Shown: positions 7,361-15,572 of the stretch, piece after piece
Layout of the letters: each line of letters begins with the position of its first letter
Position numbering within the stretch: the first letter of the stretch is position 1
NCBI RefSeq assembly: GCF_030156785.1
Contig: NZ_JASGLW010000004.1
Coordinates: 62,001 to 126,000, forward strand
DNA: 64,000 nucleotides
Source: Methanohalophilus sp.
GTDB taxonomy: Archaea > Halobacteriota > Methanosarcinia > Methanosarcinales > Methanosarcinaceae
Direction of reading: 5' to 3'
Program-made: the position numbers and the translations under genes
The notes under the pieces: generated by a model
Databases searched by the model: none
What the model was told of the DNA's origin: nothing
Seen by the model: the letters and a program-made list of their open reading frames with translations, nothing else

Positions 7361-7991
7361 CAGTAAATACAACTTCAACTCTCTTGACATCCCAGAGTGA
7401 GTCCAGCTTCTCAATTATATCTTCCTTGATAGCAGAGGCGAACTGGTGATCCGAGGGGAGGTCTACCACAACCCTGACAATACCGTCTTCAACGGAAGTT
7501 TTCAGGATCAAATCCGTGCGGATAACATCAAGTCCTGTAAGCGGATTCATGACGTGTTTTAGACGCCTTTTGATTACTTCATCAGTAGTAGGCTCCTTTT
7601 CAGTAACTAGGCCATGCTTTTCTTCGTAGTCACGGATAGCGGCACGAAGACCCTCGACTGCCAAAACCGAACAATGTGCCTTTACAGGAGGCAGGCCTCC
7701 AAGTTCTTCTGCTGCCTGTTTCCAGCTGATGGATTTGGCTTCATCTATGGTCTTGCCTTTAGCCATTTCCGTTATTACGGAGCCCGTAGCAATATTCGAA
7801 GCACAGCCATAAGACTCGAATTTGATATCCTCTATTACTTTTGTATCATCGTTAATAGTGAGATATACGGCAACCATATCGCCGCAAGCAGGGCTGCCTT
7901 CCATAGATTTCCCGTCGGGATTTTCGATTTTGCCCACATTGCGGGGATGCCTGAAATGTTCGAGTACTTTTTCAGTATAAGGGAATTGCAT
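7356..7991 (-). CDS. IscU-type Fe-S scaffold fused to a MIP18-like domain
   Basis: Residues 1-130 are an IscU/NifU scaffold: the three cluster ligands are C36 (GSPACGD, with the conserved Asp at 38), C63 (YGCASNIATGS) and C107 (KAHCSVLAVEGLRAA). Residues ~140-211 (IKRRLKHVMNPLTGLDVIR through VKRVEVVF) look like the MIP18/DUF59 fold found in Fe-S assembly factors. It probably builds and hands on [Fe-S] clusters in the cytoplasm. It is last in an operon tusA-dsrE-iscS-like-iscU; 14 nt separate it from the IscS-like gene. The C-terminal assignment is less certain than the scaffold. Confidence 0.88.
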   Translation of the reverse strand: MQFPYTEKVLEHFRHPRNVGKIENPDGKSMEGSPACGDMVAVYLTINDDTKVIEDIKFESYGCASNIATGSVITEMAKGKTIDEAKSISWKQAAEELGGLPPVKAHCSVLAVEGLRAAIRDYEEKHGLVTEKEPTTDEVIKRRLKHVMNPLTGLDVIRTDLILKTSVEDGIVRVVVDLPSDHQFASAIKEDIIEKLDSLWDVKRVEVVFTE

Positions 7992-8005
7992 AATTTATCA
8001 CCTGA

Positions 8006-9172
8006 TCAATTTTCATTCCTGAGAGGACTAATAACTCTCAATTGTTCGACAACTTCACTGATTGCTTCGACAACAGCATCTGCATCTTTCATTGTATTGT
8101 AACGTCCGAATGTAAAACGGACCGATCCATGTGCACGTTCGTGATCCCCACCAATTCCACGAATTACATGGCTGGCTTCCAGAGACTTACTGAAACATGC
8201 AGAACCAGTGCTGACCGCAAATCCCCTCATGTCAAGATGAAGTGTAATGGATTCACCTTCAACATAGTGAAAAGTGATATTTGCATTCTGGGGAAGTCTT
8301 TCCTTGCGGCTGCCATTAAGTGTTACATCCGGGATTTTTTCAAAAGCGCCGTCAATAACCCTGTCCCGCATTTCTGCAAGTTTTTTATTTTCCTTAGGGG
8401 TTACAAGTTCCACAGCTTTTGCAAAACCCACTGCTGCCGGAATGTTCTCAACACCTGCTCTCAAATTAAATTCCTGAAAGCCCCCATCCATCCATTTTCT
8501 GATAGGAGTTCCTTCTCGGACATACAAAGCACCAATGCCCCTCGGACCATGAATTGTATGGCCCGAAATTGTTACAAGGTCCACGGGTATTTTCGAAACA
8601 TCCAGAGGGACGCGGGTAAAACTGTGGGTTGCATCCGTATGAAGGAGTGTATCTTTTTCCTTACAGACAGAAGCAATTGTCTCAAGATCCTGCAATGTTC
8701 CGATTTCCTGGTTTGCTTGCTGCACGGAAACAAGGATTGTATCATCACGAATTGTGGTTTCAAGGGATTCAATATCCACTTTGCCTTCGCCATCCACATC
8801 AAGATAGTCAACTTCAAATCCCTGTTTTTCAAGGGCTTTTGCAGTGTTTAGAACCGGAAAGTCCTCGATCTTTGAAACTATGATGTGCTTCCCTTTCTTC
8901 TTAAGAGCAGAAGCAACGCCTTTCAATGCCATGTTGCTTGATTCGGTGCTTCCCGAAGTAAACACAAGTTCCTCGGGTGATCCTCCCATTTTTGACGCAA
9001 TAATTCCTCGGGACGCTTCCAACCCTTCCCTCGCATCAATACCCATAGAATATCCGAATTCGGAAGTTGCCACAGCATAAACATCAAAATAATATTGCTT
9101 CATGGCTTCAAGCACCCTTTCATCAAGTCGGGTACATGCTGAATTGTCAAGGTAAATCATTTCTTCAAACAC
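8006..9172 (-). CDS. IscS-like protein lacking the PLP lysine
   Basis: 388-aa fold-type I aminotransferase-like protein of the NifS/IscS family. The desulfurase catalytic cysteine is kept (STGSACFSKSLEASHVI), as is the PLP-ring aspartate (HTDATHSF, D180). However the Schiff-base lysine, normally SGHK, is threonine here (SGHTIHGPRGIGALYV, T206), and the His that stacks on PLP (EH in the family) is Asp (KIEDFPVL, D104). Archaeoglobus fulgidus IscS also lacks this lysine and was reported to lack desulfurase activity while still binding IscU and giving a cysteine ligand to the cluster. The same role is inferred here, with sulfide as sulfur source. Start ATG 9172. Confidence 0.9.
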   Translation of the reverse strand: MFEEMIYLDNSACTRLDERVLEAMKQYYFDVYAVATSEFGYSMGIDAREGLEASRGIIASKMGGSPEELVFTSGSTESSNMALKGVASALKKKGKHIIVSKIEDFPVLNTAKALEKQGFEVDYLDVDGEGKVDIESLETTIRDDTILVSVQQANQEIGTLQDLETIASVCKEKDTLLHTDATHSFTRVPLDVSKIPVDLVTISGHTIHGPRGIGALYVREGTPIRKWMDGGFQEFNLRAGVENIPAAVGFAKAVELVTPKENKKLAEMRDRVIDGAFEKIPDVTLNGSRKERLPQNANITFHYVEGESITLHLDMRGFAVSTGSACFSKSLEASHVIRGIGGDHERAHGSVRFTFGRYNTMKDADAVVEAISEVVEQLRVISPLRNEN

Positions 9173-9185
9173 ACAATTCCTCCAT

Positions 9186-9614
9186 TCAAATAAACAGGCT
9201 TATATCTGCATCTTTTGCCTCATAGATATAAGTACCTACGGCACCACATTCATCTATCCAGTCTTCACGAAGCTCTTCACGCTTGATACCCATTATTTCC
9301 ATGGTCATGTCACAGGCGATAATTTTCCCACCAAGCTCCTTGTAATCATTCATTAATTGTTCAAGGGTAGCAACATTAGCTTTTTTCATCCTTTTTTTGA
9401 CCATCCACTTGCCAAGACCAAAGAAATTCATTTTTGAAAGGGGGCCTTTCTCAAGCCCGCTTTTCTTAAGCCTTTCCAGACCCCAGAATGTGAAGTATAT
9501 GGATGCTTCCATGCCCATAGCCAGAGCGCCATTTCCTATTATAAGTGCACTGTAAAGTTTGTCCATATCGCCACTCTGGAAAACTAAAACGGCTTTACCG
9601 CCCATAGTAATCAT
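9186..9614 (-). CDS. DsrE-family sulfur-carrier protein
   Basis: 142-aa DsrE/F-like (DrsE2 type) protein. It starts GGKAVLVFQSGDMDKLYSALIIGNGA, the family's nucleotide-fold front, has the segment ASIYFTFWGLERLKK and a cysteine in GGKIIACDMTMEIMG (about residue 100) where these proteins carry sulfur. A second cysteine is in DECGAVG. It overlaps tusA by 4 nt (ATGA) and the two products probably pass persulfide sulfur to each other. Two closely spaced ATGs (MITM) open the frame. 13 nt separate it from the IscS-like gene. Confidence 0.85.
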   Translation of the reverse strand: MITMGGKAVLVFQSGDMDKLYSALIIGNGALAMGMEASIYFTFWGLERLKKSGLEKGPLSKMNFFGLGKWMVKKRMKKANVATLEQLMNDYKELGGKIIACDMTMEIMGIKREELREDWIDECGAVGTYIYEAKDADISLFI

Positions 9615-9832
9615 CTTTTAATCCTGATCTTCCACTCATTGTCCTTATCTTCAATTCCCATAACTTCAAGCCCCATTGACTCACATGCCATTGGAATTTC
9701 TTTCTTTGAGGCTGCATGCGTGCCTACAATCACGATCTCATCACCCTCTGAAGCTTTTCGAAGAGCCTTCCGACACTCTACGAGTGGTACGGGACATGTT
9801 TGCCCTCTTACATCGATTTCTATTTCGACCAT
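9611..9832 (-). CDS. tusA: TusA-family sulfurtransferase
   Basis: 73-aa sulfur-carrier protein. The N-terminal signature DVRGQTCPVPLVECRKAL has the catalytic CPxP cysteine (residue 13). Its first-gene position in the operon with DsrE-like, IscS-like and IscU genes points to sulfur delivery for Fe-S or tRNA thiolation in a cell that grows on sulfide. GGAG lies 8 nt before ATG. Confidence 0.9.
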   Translation of the reverse strand: MVEIEIDVRGQTCPVPLVECRKALRKASEGDEIVIVGTHAASKKEIPMACESMGLEVMGIEDKDNEWKIRIKR

Positions 9833-9848
9833 TGCTATACTCCTAATG

Positions 9849-9871
9849 TATAGTATATTTATGATACTATA
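9849..9871 (-). promoter_or_regulatory. Perfect palindrome upstream of tusA (probable operator)
   Basis: TATAGTAT (9849-9856), 7-nt spacer, ATACTATA (9864-9871): a perfect 8-7-8 inverted repeat 17 nt upstream of the tusA ATG. On the minus strand a TATA-like stretch CTTATTTC lies just upstream, so the palindrome would cover the start of transcription. Confidence 0.5.
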
Positions 9872-9900
9872 GATGAAATAAGTTTTGCCCAGTGGAATCC

Positions 9901-10118
9901 ATGAATACTGAGAACCTTACCAGATATATCATCGGACATTTGCCGACAAAACAATGGAAACCGGCTTAATTGCACAATTTACATACTGCCGAAGTTATCT
10001 ATTCGCCAGTGTACCCTGAAATTTTTGGATCCTCTTTCACGCAAAGAAACAATCAAATCCGTGGGCTCAAAGGCTGGTACGCATAATATTTTCAACATCT
10101 TCCGAGATTCCTGAAACA
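9901..10118 (+). other. Gene-poor remnant stretch
   Basis: Holds only short frames broken by stops: MNTENLTRYIIGHLPTKQW (9901-9969) and HTAEVIYSPVYPEIFG followed by RGLKGWYA (about 9983-10084). They look like pieces of real proteins, but I recognise none. They may belong to the same decayed locus as the following cas1-like tail. Confidence 0.3.
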
Positions 10119-10339
10119 TCTACATATCGGGTGAGTATCCAACAATACCTTTGAGACATGATTCTGATGATATGAGGCAGAAGATATTGGATATACCATA
10201 TTCTGAATGGGAGAAGATGGGATTTTCTAAGGGTACTTTGCATTACATGAAGAAGAATGCTGAAGCTAATAAACCATTTAGTTTGAATGCTCATGTGAGG
10301 GAGAGGTTGAAAGCATGGGATCATCTAACATTAGGATAA
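10115..10339 (+). pseudogene. C-terminal fragment of Cas1 (probable)
   Basis: About 74 codons after an in-frame TGA (10112-10114) read NIYISGEYPTIPLRHDSDD, MRQKILDIPYSEWEKMGFSK, GTLHYMKKNAEANKPFSLNA and HVRERLKAWDHLTLG. The pattern K-x-G-[FI]-[SN]-K-[GS]-T-L-x-Y-x-K-K-N resembles the C-terminal tail of archaeal Cas1 integrase. The catalytic core (Glu-His-Asp) is missing, no other cas gene and no CRISPR repeat array are seen nearby, so this is a relic. A TTG at 10151 could start a 62-aa product, but that is unlikely to be functional. Identification is from motif memory only. Confidence 0.5.
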
Positions 10340-11224
10340 TATTTTATCCATTATTCTTATTGAAACTTGATAATGTAGATATTGAATATATCCATTTGCT
10401 GATTCAAATTCAATATTTGAGGAATCATATTTTTTGGAATCTGACATAAGTTCTTCAACCATCGACAATAAGTGATTATTTGTAAACTGTGGAATCGATT
10501 CCGAAATAATATTAATATTGCTTAATGCAACTAATCTAAAATCATTCAAGTTAATTTCATTAGATATTATGTCGATAATTTCATCAATTCGACTTTCATT
10601 AACAAAAAATTTATTGTATGCTTTATGTAAATCTTTTCGTCTTGAATGATTGCGTTTAGCCTCAATATCCAATCTTTCAAATTTTTGAGAGGAATTATTA
10701 TATGATAGATTTATTGAAATGGGTGTTTTGTCGATGTGTTTGAAAAGAAGTTTTCTTGTATCTTCATCACCAAGCATAAACATAAAAAAATCTCTCATCT
10801 GCAATTTTGGATCAATTGTATTTTGAATCCATTTCTTTAAGACTTTATTTGGTTTTACATCCGGGATGGAGTCGTAAAATTTTTCAAATGACGATTCTCT
10901 ATTTATTATTTGGTCAATCATTTTACCAGTGTGATTAATTTTTGCCAATAATTTCTCATCATTTCTTTGTAATATAAATTGAAAGATTCCAAGCAAAAGT
11001 CCAACCAACGCAGTAATTTGAAAAAACGTAGTTTCATTTGAGATTTCAACTCTATATAGGTTAGTTAGATGGAAAAAACCAATGAAACAAATCCATACAA
11101 TGTATACCGAAAATAGATCATAAATAGTATTAAAGAAAGTAATTTTTAAGATTATTAAATTATTCTTGAAATTGATAAGCTCTTTAATAACATCTATTGT
11201 TTTTTGAAAAAAAACTTTTACCAT
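10331..11224 (-). CDS. Hypothetical membrane protein, AT-rich
   Basis: 297 aa with two transmembrane helices near the front (IYDLFSVYIVWICFIGFFHL and FQITALVGLLLGIFQFIL, residues ~34-85) and a long soluble C-terminal part rich in Lys, Asn, Ile and Asp. Base composition is clearly more AT-rich than the neighbouring metabolic genes, which suggests transfer from outside. Its first 40 nt overlap the end of the preceding membrane protein frame in another frame, across runs of T and A, so both may be parts of one gene split by a frameshift. No family recognised. Confidence 0.6.
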   Translation of the reverse strand: MVKVFFQKTIDVIKELINFKNNLIILKITFFNTIYDLFSVYIVWICFIGFFHLTNLYRVEISNETTFFQITALVGLLLGIFQFILQRNDEKLLAKINHTGKMIDQIINRESSFEKFYDSIPDVKPNKVLKKWIQNTIDPKLQMRDFFMFMLGDEDTRKLLFKHIDKTPISINLSYNNSSQKFERLDIEAKRNHSRRKDLHKAYNKFFVNESRIDEIIDIISNEINLNDFRLVALSNINIISESIPQFTNNHLLSMVEELMSDSKKYDSSNIEFESANGYIQYLHYQVSIRIMDKILS

Positions 11225-11489
11225 TTGGATTTTTTATTTGTATTTGGTCTATATTATTTCCCAGTACCAAAATATCATATTTCTCATGAACAAATTCTTT
11301 AAATTTCTCATAGATTAAAAGAGTTAAATCGGATTTCAAGAGCATAAACGAAAGTGAAATCAATATTACTGAATAACTTAACGAAAAATCTGTAATATAT
11401 ATTTGAAAAAAAGTATAACATATATATGTAGCAATTATAAAACCAATAACTGATAAAAGTCTAATACTAATTTTTATGTACGATTTCAC
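11184..11489 (-). CDS. Hypothetical small membrane protein, AT-rich
   Basis: 101 aa with two or three hydrophobic segments (LLSVIGFIIATYICYTFFQIYI, YSVILISLSFMLLK), followed by a charged region (YEKFKEFVHEKYDILVLG). Overlaps the next gene by about 40 nt. The overlap region reads NGKSFFSKNNRCY in this frame and MVKVFFQKTIDVI in the other, in A/T homopolymers. It may be the N-terminal part of a single protein with the gene that follows. Confidence 0.5.
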   Translation of the reverse strand: MKSYIKISIRLLSVIGFIIATYICYTFFQIYITDFSLSYSVILISLSFMLLKSDLTLLIYEKFKEFVHEKYDILVLGNNIDQIQIKNPNGKSFFSKNNRCY

Positions 11490-11682
11490 TATTAAAAATT
11501 ATTTTATTCGCATATATATTTATCTTTTTCATTAATGCCATATAGAGATAATCAGTTAAATGGTGGATCAGTATTAACGTACAAAATGAGTTAACATTTT
11601 TAGAGATTTAATTTACGGTTGTGTTCCCAACATACACATCCCCGTACAAAAAATTCAGGTTAACTATATCCCAGAGAATATG

Positions 11683-11767
11683 TGCGAGGGGAGGGATTCG
11701 AACCCTCGAAAACCTTCGTTACCGGATCTTAAGTCCGGCGCCTTTGACCTGGCTGGGCAACCCTCGC
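11683..11767 (-). tRNA. tRNA-Leu (anticodon UAA)
   Basis: Acceptor GCGAGGG/CCCTCGC, class II long variable arm, anticodon stem CCGGA with loop CTTAAGA, anticodon TAA (codon UUA), T-loop GTTCGAATC. CCA is not encoded. Confidence 0.95.
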
Positions 11768-11868
11768 AAAGAGTGCAAATAAATTAGCTGAAGATAATTT
11801 GATTATATTTATATACACCGTTCGGTGTAGTAATTAAAGTTAAGTTACTTAAGCCTTATTCTAAAATT

Positions 11869-12618
11869 ATGAAGTTACAGTTCCTTGGTACTGGTGTGGG
11901 AATCCTGCAACCTGACAAGGTGCAATCAGGGTTTGTTGTTGAGCCTAATTATGGCAGACCCTTGCTTTTTGATTGTGGAGCAGGGATTCTCCAGCGTTTT
12001 TTTGAAAGCGATTATGATCCTCTTGATATAGAAGCCATCGTGCTATCCCATTTGCATCTAGACCATGTTTCTGATGTGCTTGCGCTGCTCAAGAGCCGCT
12101 GGCTTTGCGATAAACCGGAATGTCGGATAATAGGACCAGAAGGCACTCAGGACTGGCTTGACAAAATGTTTGATGTTTATCCCTATCTTCAGAGAGGTTT
12201 TGATATAACTGTAACAGAAATGAATCCTGATATCGAGCTTGACCTTGGCTGGAACTGCAAACTCAGCTGTGCTCCAGGAATACATAGTGTTCCGTCTCTT
12301 GGATACCGGCTTGAAGAGGGAGACAGTGCTTTTGTTTATTCTGCTGATACCGAACCCTGTGACTCAATCATGGAGCTCACAAAAGAAGCAGATGTCCTGA
12401 TTCATGAATGTTCATTCCCACTTAATTTTGAAGTCACTAATCACACAACCCCTGACATGCTGGCTTCCTATTTGGATAAAATTGGTGCTGACAGACTCTA
12501 TTTGACACATCTTTATCCACATATGCAGGGTCATGAGGAAGAAACACTGGAATTTCTTCTCAAGGATTTTGAAGGGGATGTGGAGATTGCAACAGATCTT
12601 CTTAAAATCGAGATATAA
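11869..12618 (+). CDS. MBL-fold metal-dependent hydrolase (RNase Z-like)
   Basis: 249-aa metallo-beta-lactamase-fold protein. The metal site HLHLDH is at ~residues 61-66 (LSHLHLDHVSDVLAL), a further His in PGIHSVPSLGYR, the acidic ligand in VYSADTEP (~residue 162) and the last His in LTHLYPH. The front MKLQFLGTGVG is typical of RNase Z/ComA-like members. No exosite arm typical of tRNase Z is seen, so the substrate is open. The gene starts close behind a TATA-like stretch (TTTATATACACC at about 11808) and stands alone, converging with the phosphoesterase gene. Confidence 0.85.
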   Translation: MKLQFLGTGVGILQPDKVQSGFVVEPNYGRPLLFDCGAGILQRFFESDYDPLDIEAIVLSHLHLDHVSDVLALLKSRWLCDKPECRIIGPEGTQDWLDKMFDVYPYLQRGFDITVTEMNPDIELDLGWNCKLSCAPGIHSVPSLGYRLEEGDSAFVYSADTEPCDSIMELTKEADVLIHECSFPLNFEVTNHTTPDMLASYLDKIGADRLYLTHLYPHMQGHEEETLEFLLKDFEGDVEIATDLLKIEI

Positions 12619-12623
12619 ATATT

Positions 12624-13271
12624 TCAGACCTGAATCATTGTAACGTTTATTTTGTGTGAAGCAGCATCAAGGTCAATCAGTGCAGCCGAACCATCCGATG
12701 TCATACCCGTATTAATCACTGTGGTTCCCTGCTTCTCCATAACTCCCCTGTCTTCATGAATATGGCCGCTAACAATAAGATCCACTTTGCCAAGCATCCG
12801 GGAGATTGATTTGCATCCTACATTTTTGTTATTTACTCTGTCAAGTGTCCCAAATGGTGGTGCATGGCTCAAAAGGACTATGTAGCCATGGTTCTTTTTT
12901 GCATCTGAAAGGAGTTTTTCAAGCGATAAAGCTATGTCCTTCTCCTCAATCTCAAATGGGGTTTTGAAAGGAGTGGGGTTGGAACCACCAATTCCAATAA
13001 AAGTAACATCTTGGAATACCTGCACCCTTTTGTGCAAATTAATTGCGTCTGATTTCTCAATAGTATCAATAATGCTGCGAAGATCACAATTGCCGGGGAT
13101 CGCGAAAACTGGAACCTCAAACATGTTCAGAAGTTCCAGTGCGTGATCATCTGGACCAAAATTGGTGATATCCCCTGCGACAATTACAAGGTCAATATCA
13201 CCGCTTTTATCAAGAATGTCCGGTATTCTGCTAAAGTTACTGTGAGTATCAGATATTGCAAGAATACGCAT
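12624..13271 (-). CDS. YfcE/MJ0936-like metallophosphoesterase
   Basis: 215-aa calcineurin-like phosphoesterase. All core motifs are visible: ISDTHSN (D7, H9), VAGDIT (about residue 36), AIPGNCD, LSHAPP and SGHIHEDRG, which supply ligands for two metals. It probably hydrolyses phosphodiesters in the cytoplasm. ATG 13271 with AAGGGGAT upstream. It follows the AIM24-like gene by 17 nt and is likely co-transcribed with it. Confidence 0.88.
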   Translation of the reverse strand: MRILAISDTHSNFSRIPDILDKSGDIDLVIVAGDITNFGPDDHALELLNMFEVPVFAIPGNCDLRSIIDTIEKSDAINLHKRVQVFQDVTFIGIGGSNPTPFKTPFEIEEKDIALSLEKLLSDAKKNHGYIVLLSHAPPFGTLDRVNNKNVGCKSISRMLGKVDLIVSGHIHEDRGVMEKQGTTVINTGMTSDGSAALIDLDAASHKINVTMIQV

Positions 13272-13288
13272 TATTGTATCCCCTTGGT

Positions 13289-14074
13289 TTAGAAGTTGCG
13301 ATCGCCGCCTAAGATACCTCCAAGTGCACCCTCGCCGATTCCTGAGATACCTCCACGCTCGCCACGCTTCTGGGCGCCAATTCCGGTGGCTGCTACAATC
13401 CTGTCAGCCAGTCTTGAGAACGGAAGACTTTGCAGATACACGGTTCCGGGGCCTGAAACTGTCGCAAGTACGACACCTTCTCCTCCAAAAAGTGCGTTCT
13501 TAAAACCGCCTACAAACTGGATATCATATTTCACAGATTCCGAGAAGGCTACTAGGCAACCTGTATCTACTCTCAGGGTATCACCGGATGCAAGATCTTT
13601 CCGGACAATTGTGCCACCTGCATGGATAAATGCCAGTCCATCTCCTTCAAGTCGCTGGAGAATAAATCCTTCTCCTCCGAACAATCCTGCACCGATGCGT
13701 TTGGAGAAAGCAACTTCAACTTCAATACCATTGGCAGCACACAGGAATGCATCTTTCTGACATAGGAAGCTTCCACCATGTTGAGATAAATCAATCGGGA
13801 TGATTTTTCCAGGATAAGGTGCTCCGAATGCAACACTTTCCTTTCCGCTTCCTTCGTTTGTGAATGAAGTAATGAAAAAACTCTCTCCGGTTACCATTCT
13901 CTTTAAACCCTTAAACAACCCTCCCCCTGTGGAGGTATGCATTTTGATGTCAGAAGACATGTACATCATTGCACCCGCTTCTGCTCTTACGCTCTCCCCG
14001 GGATCAAGCTCGATTTCCACAAGTTGCATGTCTTTTCCAATTACCTCGTAATCTATCTCATCTGCCATGTTCAA
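13289..14074 (-). CDS. TIGR00266/AIM24 family protein
   Basis: 261-aa beta-rich protein of the AIM24 (DUF124) family. Recognised by DPGESVRAEAGAMMYMSSDI, the repeated GLFGGEGFIL / ALFGGEGVVLATVSGPG pairs and the Gly-rich tail GISGIGEGALGGILGG. Function is not known in prokaryotes; homologues form stacked beta-barrels and may bind membranes or proteins. The Gly-rich end is normal in the family. Two ATGs (MNM) open the frame; GGAGGATT lies just upstream. Confidence 0.88.
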   Translation of the reverse strand: MNMADEIDYEVIGKDMQLVEIELDPGESVRAEAGAMMYMSSDIKMHTSTGGGLFKGLKRMVTGESFFITSFTNEGSGKESVAFGAPYPGKIIPIDLSQHGGSFLCQKDAFLCAANGIEVEVAFSKRIGAGLFGGEGFILQRLEGDGLAFIHAGGTIVRKDLASGDTLRVDTGCLVAFSESVKYDIQFVGGFKNALFGGEGVVLATVSGPGTVYLQSLPFSRLADRIVAATGIGAQKRGERGGISGIGEGALGGILGGDRNF

Positions 14075-14367
14075 TAATCCTCCAAAACAAGCTTATAGAA
14101 GTATAAAGTCGGAACAGTAATATATTTTTAGGCATTGTTCATTAAAACATAGCGATTTTTATTTTTATATTTCATCAAGAGCAAAGAGCAAAACAGAATA
14201 ATTAAGTATTTCAAAACTTTTTATATTATTCTTAAAAAATCTCTTCAGTCTTATTAGAAAGTGTCTAAATATAACTGATATTATGGAGCTCATAGATGGG
14301 AGCAAAATTGTAGTTTGTTTGCTTATTGCAGAATCCTTAAAGGAAGGAGTTTTTCTGGTTGAAACAT

Positions 14368-15135
14368 TTATTGGATAGCCTTCAGGAATTCCACGCACCG
14401 TTTTCCCTCGTCAAGATCTTTCATTTCGGTTACCATAAACCCGTCAAAATGCTCTAATTTCTCAAAGACATTTTTCCAGTTAATATTCCCGTCTCCCAAG
14501 GGTAAATGTTCGTCATGCTTTCCCTTGTTATCGTGAATGTGACAATGCGCAATTATGTCCTTGCATCCGTCCAGAAACTCATCAACAAACCCAGTGGTGT
14601 TTGCATGACCTATATCCAAAGTCATTTTCAGGTTTTCAGTCCCTGCTTCATCAATAATTGAAAGTATGTCTTCAGGAGTCTTTCCAAAAACCATGGGGAT
14701 TTCCGGCATGTTTTCGATGGCAATCAATATACCATGTTCTTCACCGCTTTTTGCAAGTTCCTGCAGGGACTTTACACAAACCATACGTGCTTTTTCGGGA
14801 ACCTGTGATCCGTAAGGGGAAAGATATCCGGGATGTACAACGGCAAGTTCGACAATGTTGGCAGCATTGCTTAATGCCTGTTTCATCTGTCTCATTACTT
14901 CCTGATGGAGATTTTTGTTGAGCCCTGCGAGGTTCATATCAGAAAATGGCAGATGCAGTGTTATTCCAAGATCTGTCGTTTCAGCAATGTCTTTTACTAG
15001 CAGGATATTTTCATGAGTAAGTTCCTGTTCTCCCTCATGAACTATTTCCCATCCCTCATAACCGATGTCCTCCAGAAGGTATGCCCAATCGAACACCTCT
15101 CTGCATGAAGCCCTGCTTGAAAAACTCAATCGCAT
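14368..15135 (-). CDS. Xylose isomerase-like TIM-barrel protein
   Basis: 255-aa sugar-phosphate isomerase/epimerase-like (AP endonuclease 2 family) barrel. Metal-site residues are visible in VVHPGYLSPYG, IAIENMPE (Glu), LDIGHANTTG (Asp, His), IAHCHIHDNKGKHDEHLPLGDG and FMVTEMKD. The family includes isomerases, epimerases and endonuclease IV, and the substrate cannot be told from sequence. Eleven nt behind the UPF0201 gene and in the same direction, probably one operon from 16450 down to 14368. Confidence 0.85.
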   Translation of the reverse strand: MRLSFSSRASCREVFDWAYLLEDIGYEGWEIVHEGEQELTHENILLVKDIAETTDLGITLHLPFSDMNLAGLNKNLHQEVMRQMKQALSNAANIVELAVVHPGYLSPYGSQVPEKARMVCVKSLQELAKSGEEHGILIAIENMPEIPMVFGKTPEDILSIIDEAGTENLKMTLDIGHANTTGFVDEFLDGCKDIIAHCHIHDNKGKHDEHLPLGDGNINWKNVFEKLEHFDGFMVTEMKDLDEGKRCVEFLKAIQ

Positions 15136-15146
15136 ATTTACACCTT

Positions 15147-15572
15147 TTAATCATCAGGCATCGGATTTTCAAAAATAGGTTTTCCTTCTTCTGTAGGTGG
15201 TGCAAGCCAGTCTATTACTTCTTCAAGCTTTGCTTTTGAATCATCAAGAATGCGAACATTGATATTTCCCAGTACCCCTTCATCTGCTGGGAAGCTGGCT
15301 TTTCCTGCATAAGCAGCCTGTTTGTTTAGCTTGAACGTGAATGAAGTCTTGTTAGCTTCAAGGTTTTCCATCATTGGCATTCTGGCACTGTCAAGTATTT
15401 TCTCTTTTCTGAGCATTTTGTGCAACTTTAGAAGGGAATCGAGTTTTCCATATCCCTGGATTTTGTCATCAAAAACTTCCAGTTTTACTGTAAGGACATT
15501 CTCTATGGCTTTGCGTACTTTCTCCACATCTTCAGTGGGAAAAAGTTCAGCCCATACTTCAACAGTTACCAT
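15147..15572 (-). CDS. UPF0201 family RNA-binding-like protein
   Basis: 141-aa archaeal protein of the UPF0201 (DUF54) family, which resembles ribosomal protein L5/RNA-binding folds. Seen: VTVEVWAELFPTEDVEKVRKAI at the front, SLLKLHKMLRKEKILDSAR in the middle, SFTFKLNKQAAYAGKASF and the acidic end. Start ATG shares its A with the upstream stop codon (TAATG), so it is translationally coupled to the UPF0200 gene; this pair is conserved in archaea. Function unknown. Confidence 0.85.
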   Translation of the reverse strand: MVTVEVWAELFPTEDVEKVRKAIENVLTVKLEVFDDKIQGYGKLDSLLKLHKMLRKEKILDSARMPMMENLEANKTSFTFKLNKQAAYAGKASFPADEGVLGNINVRILDDSKAKLEEVIDWLAPPTEEGKPIFENPMPDD

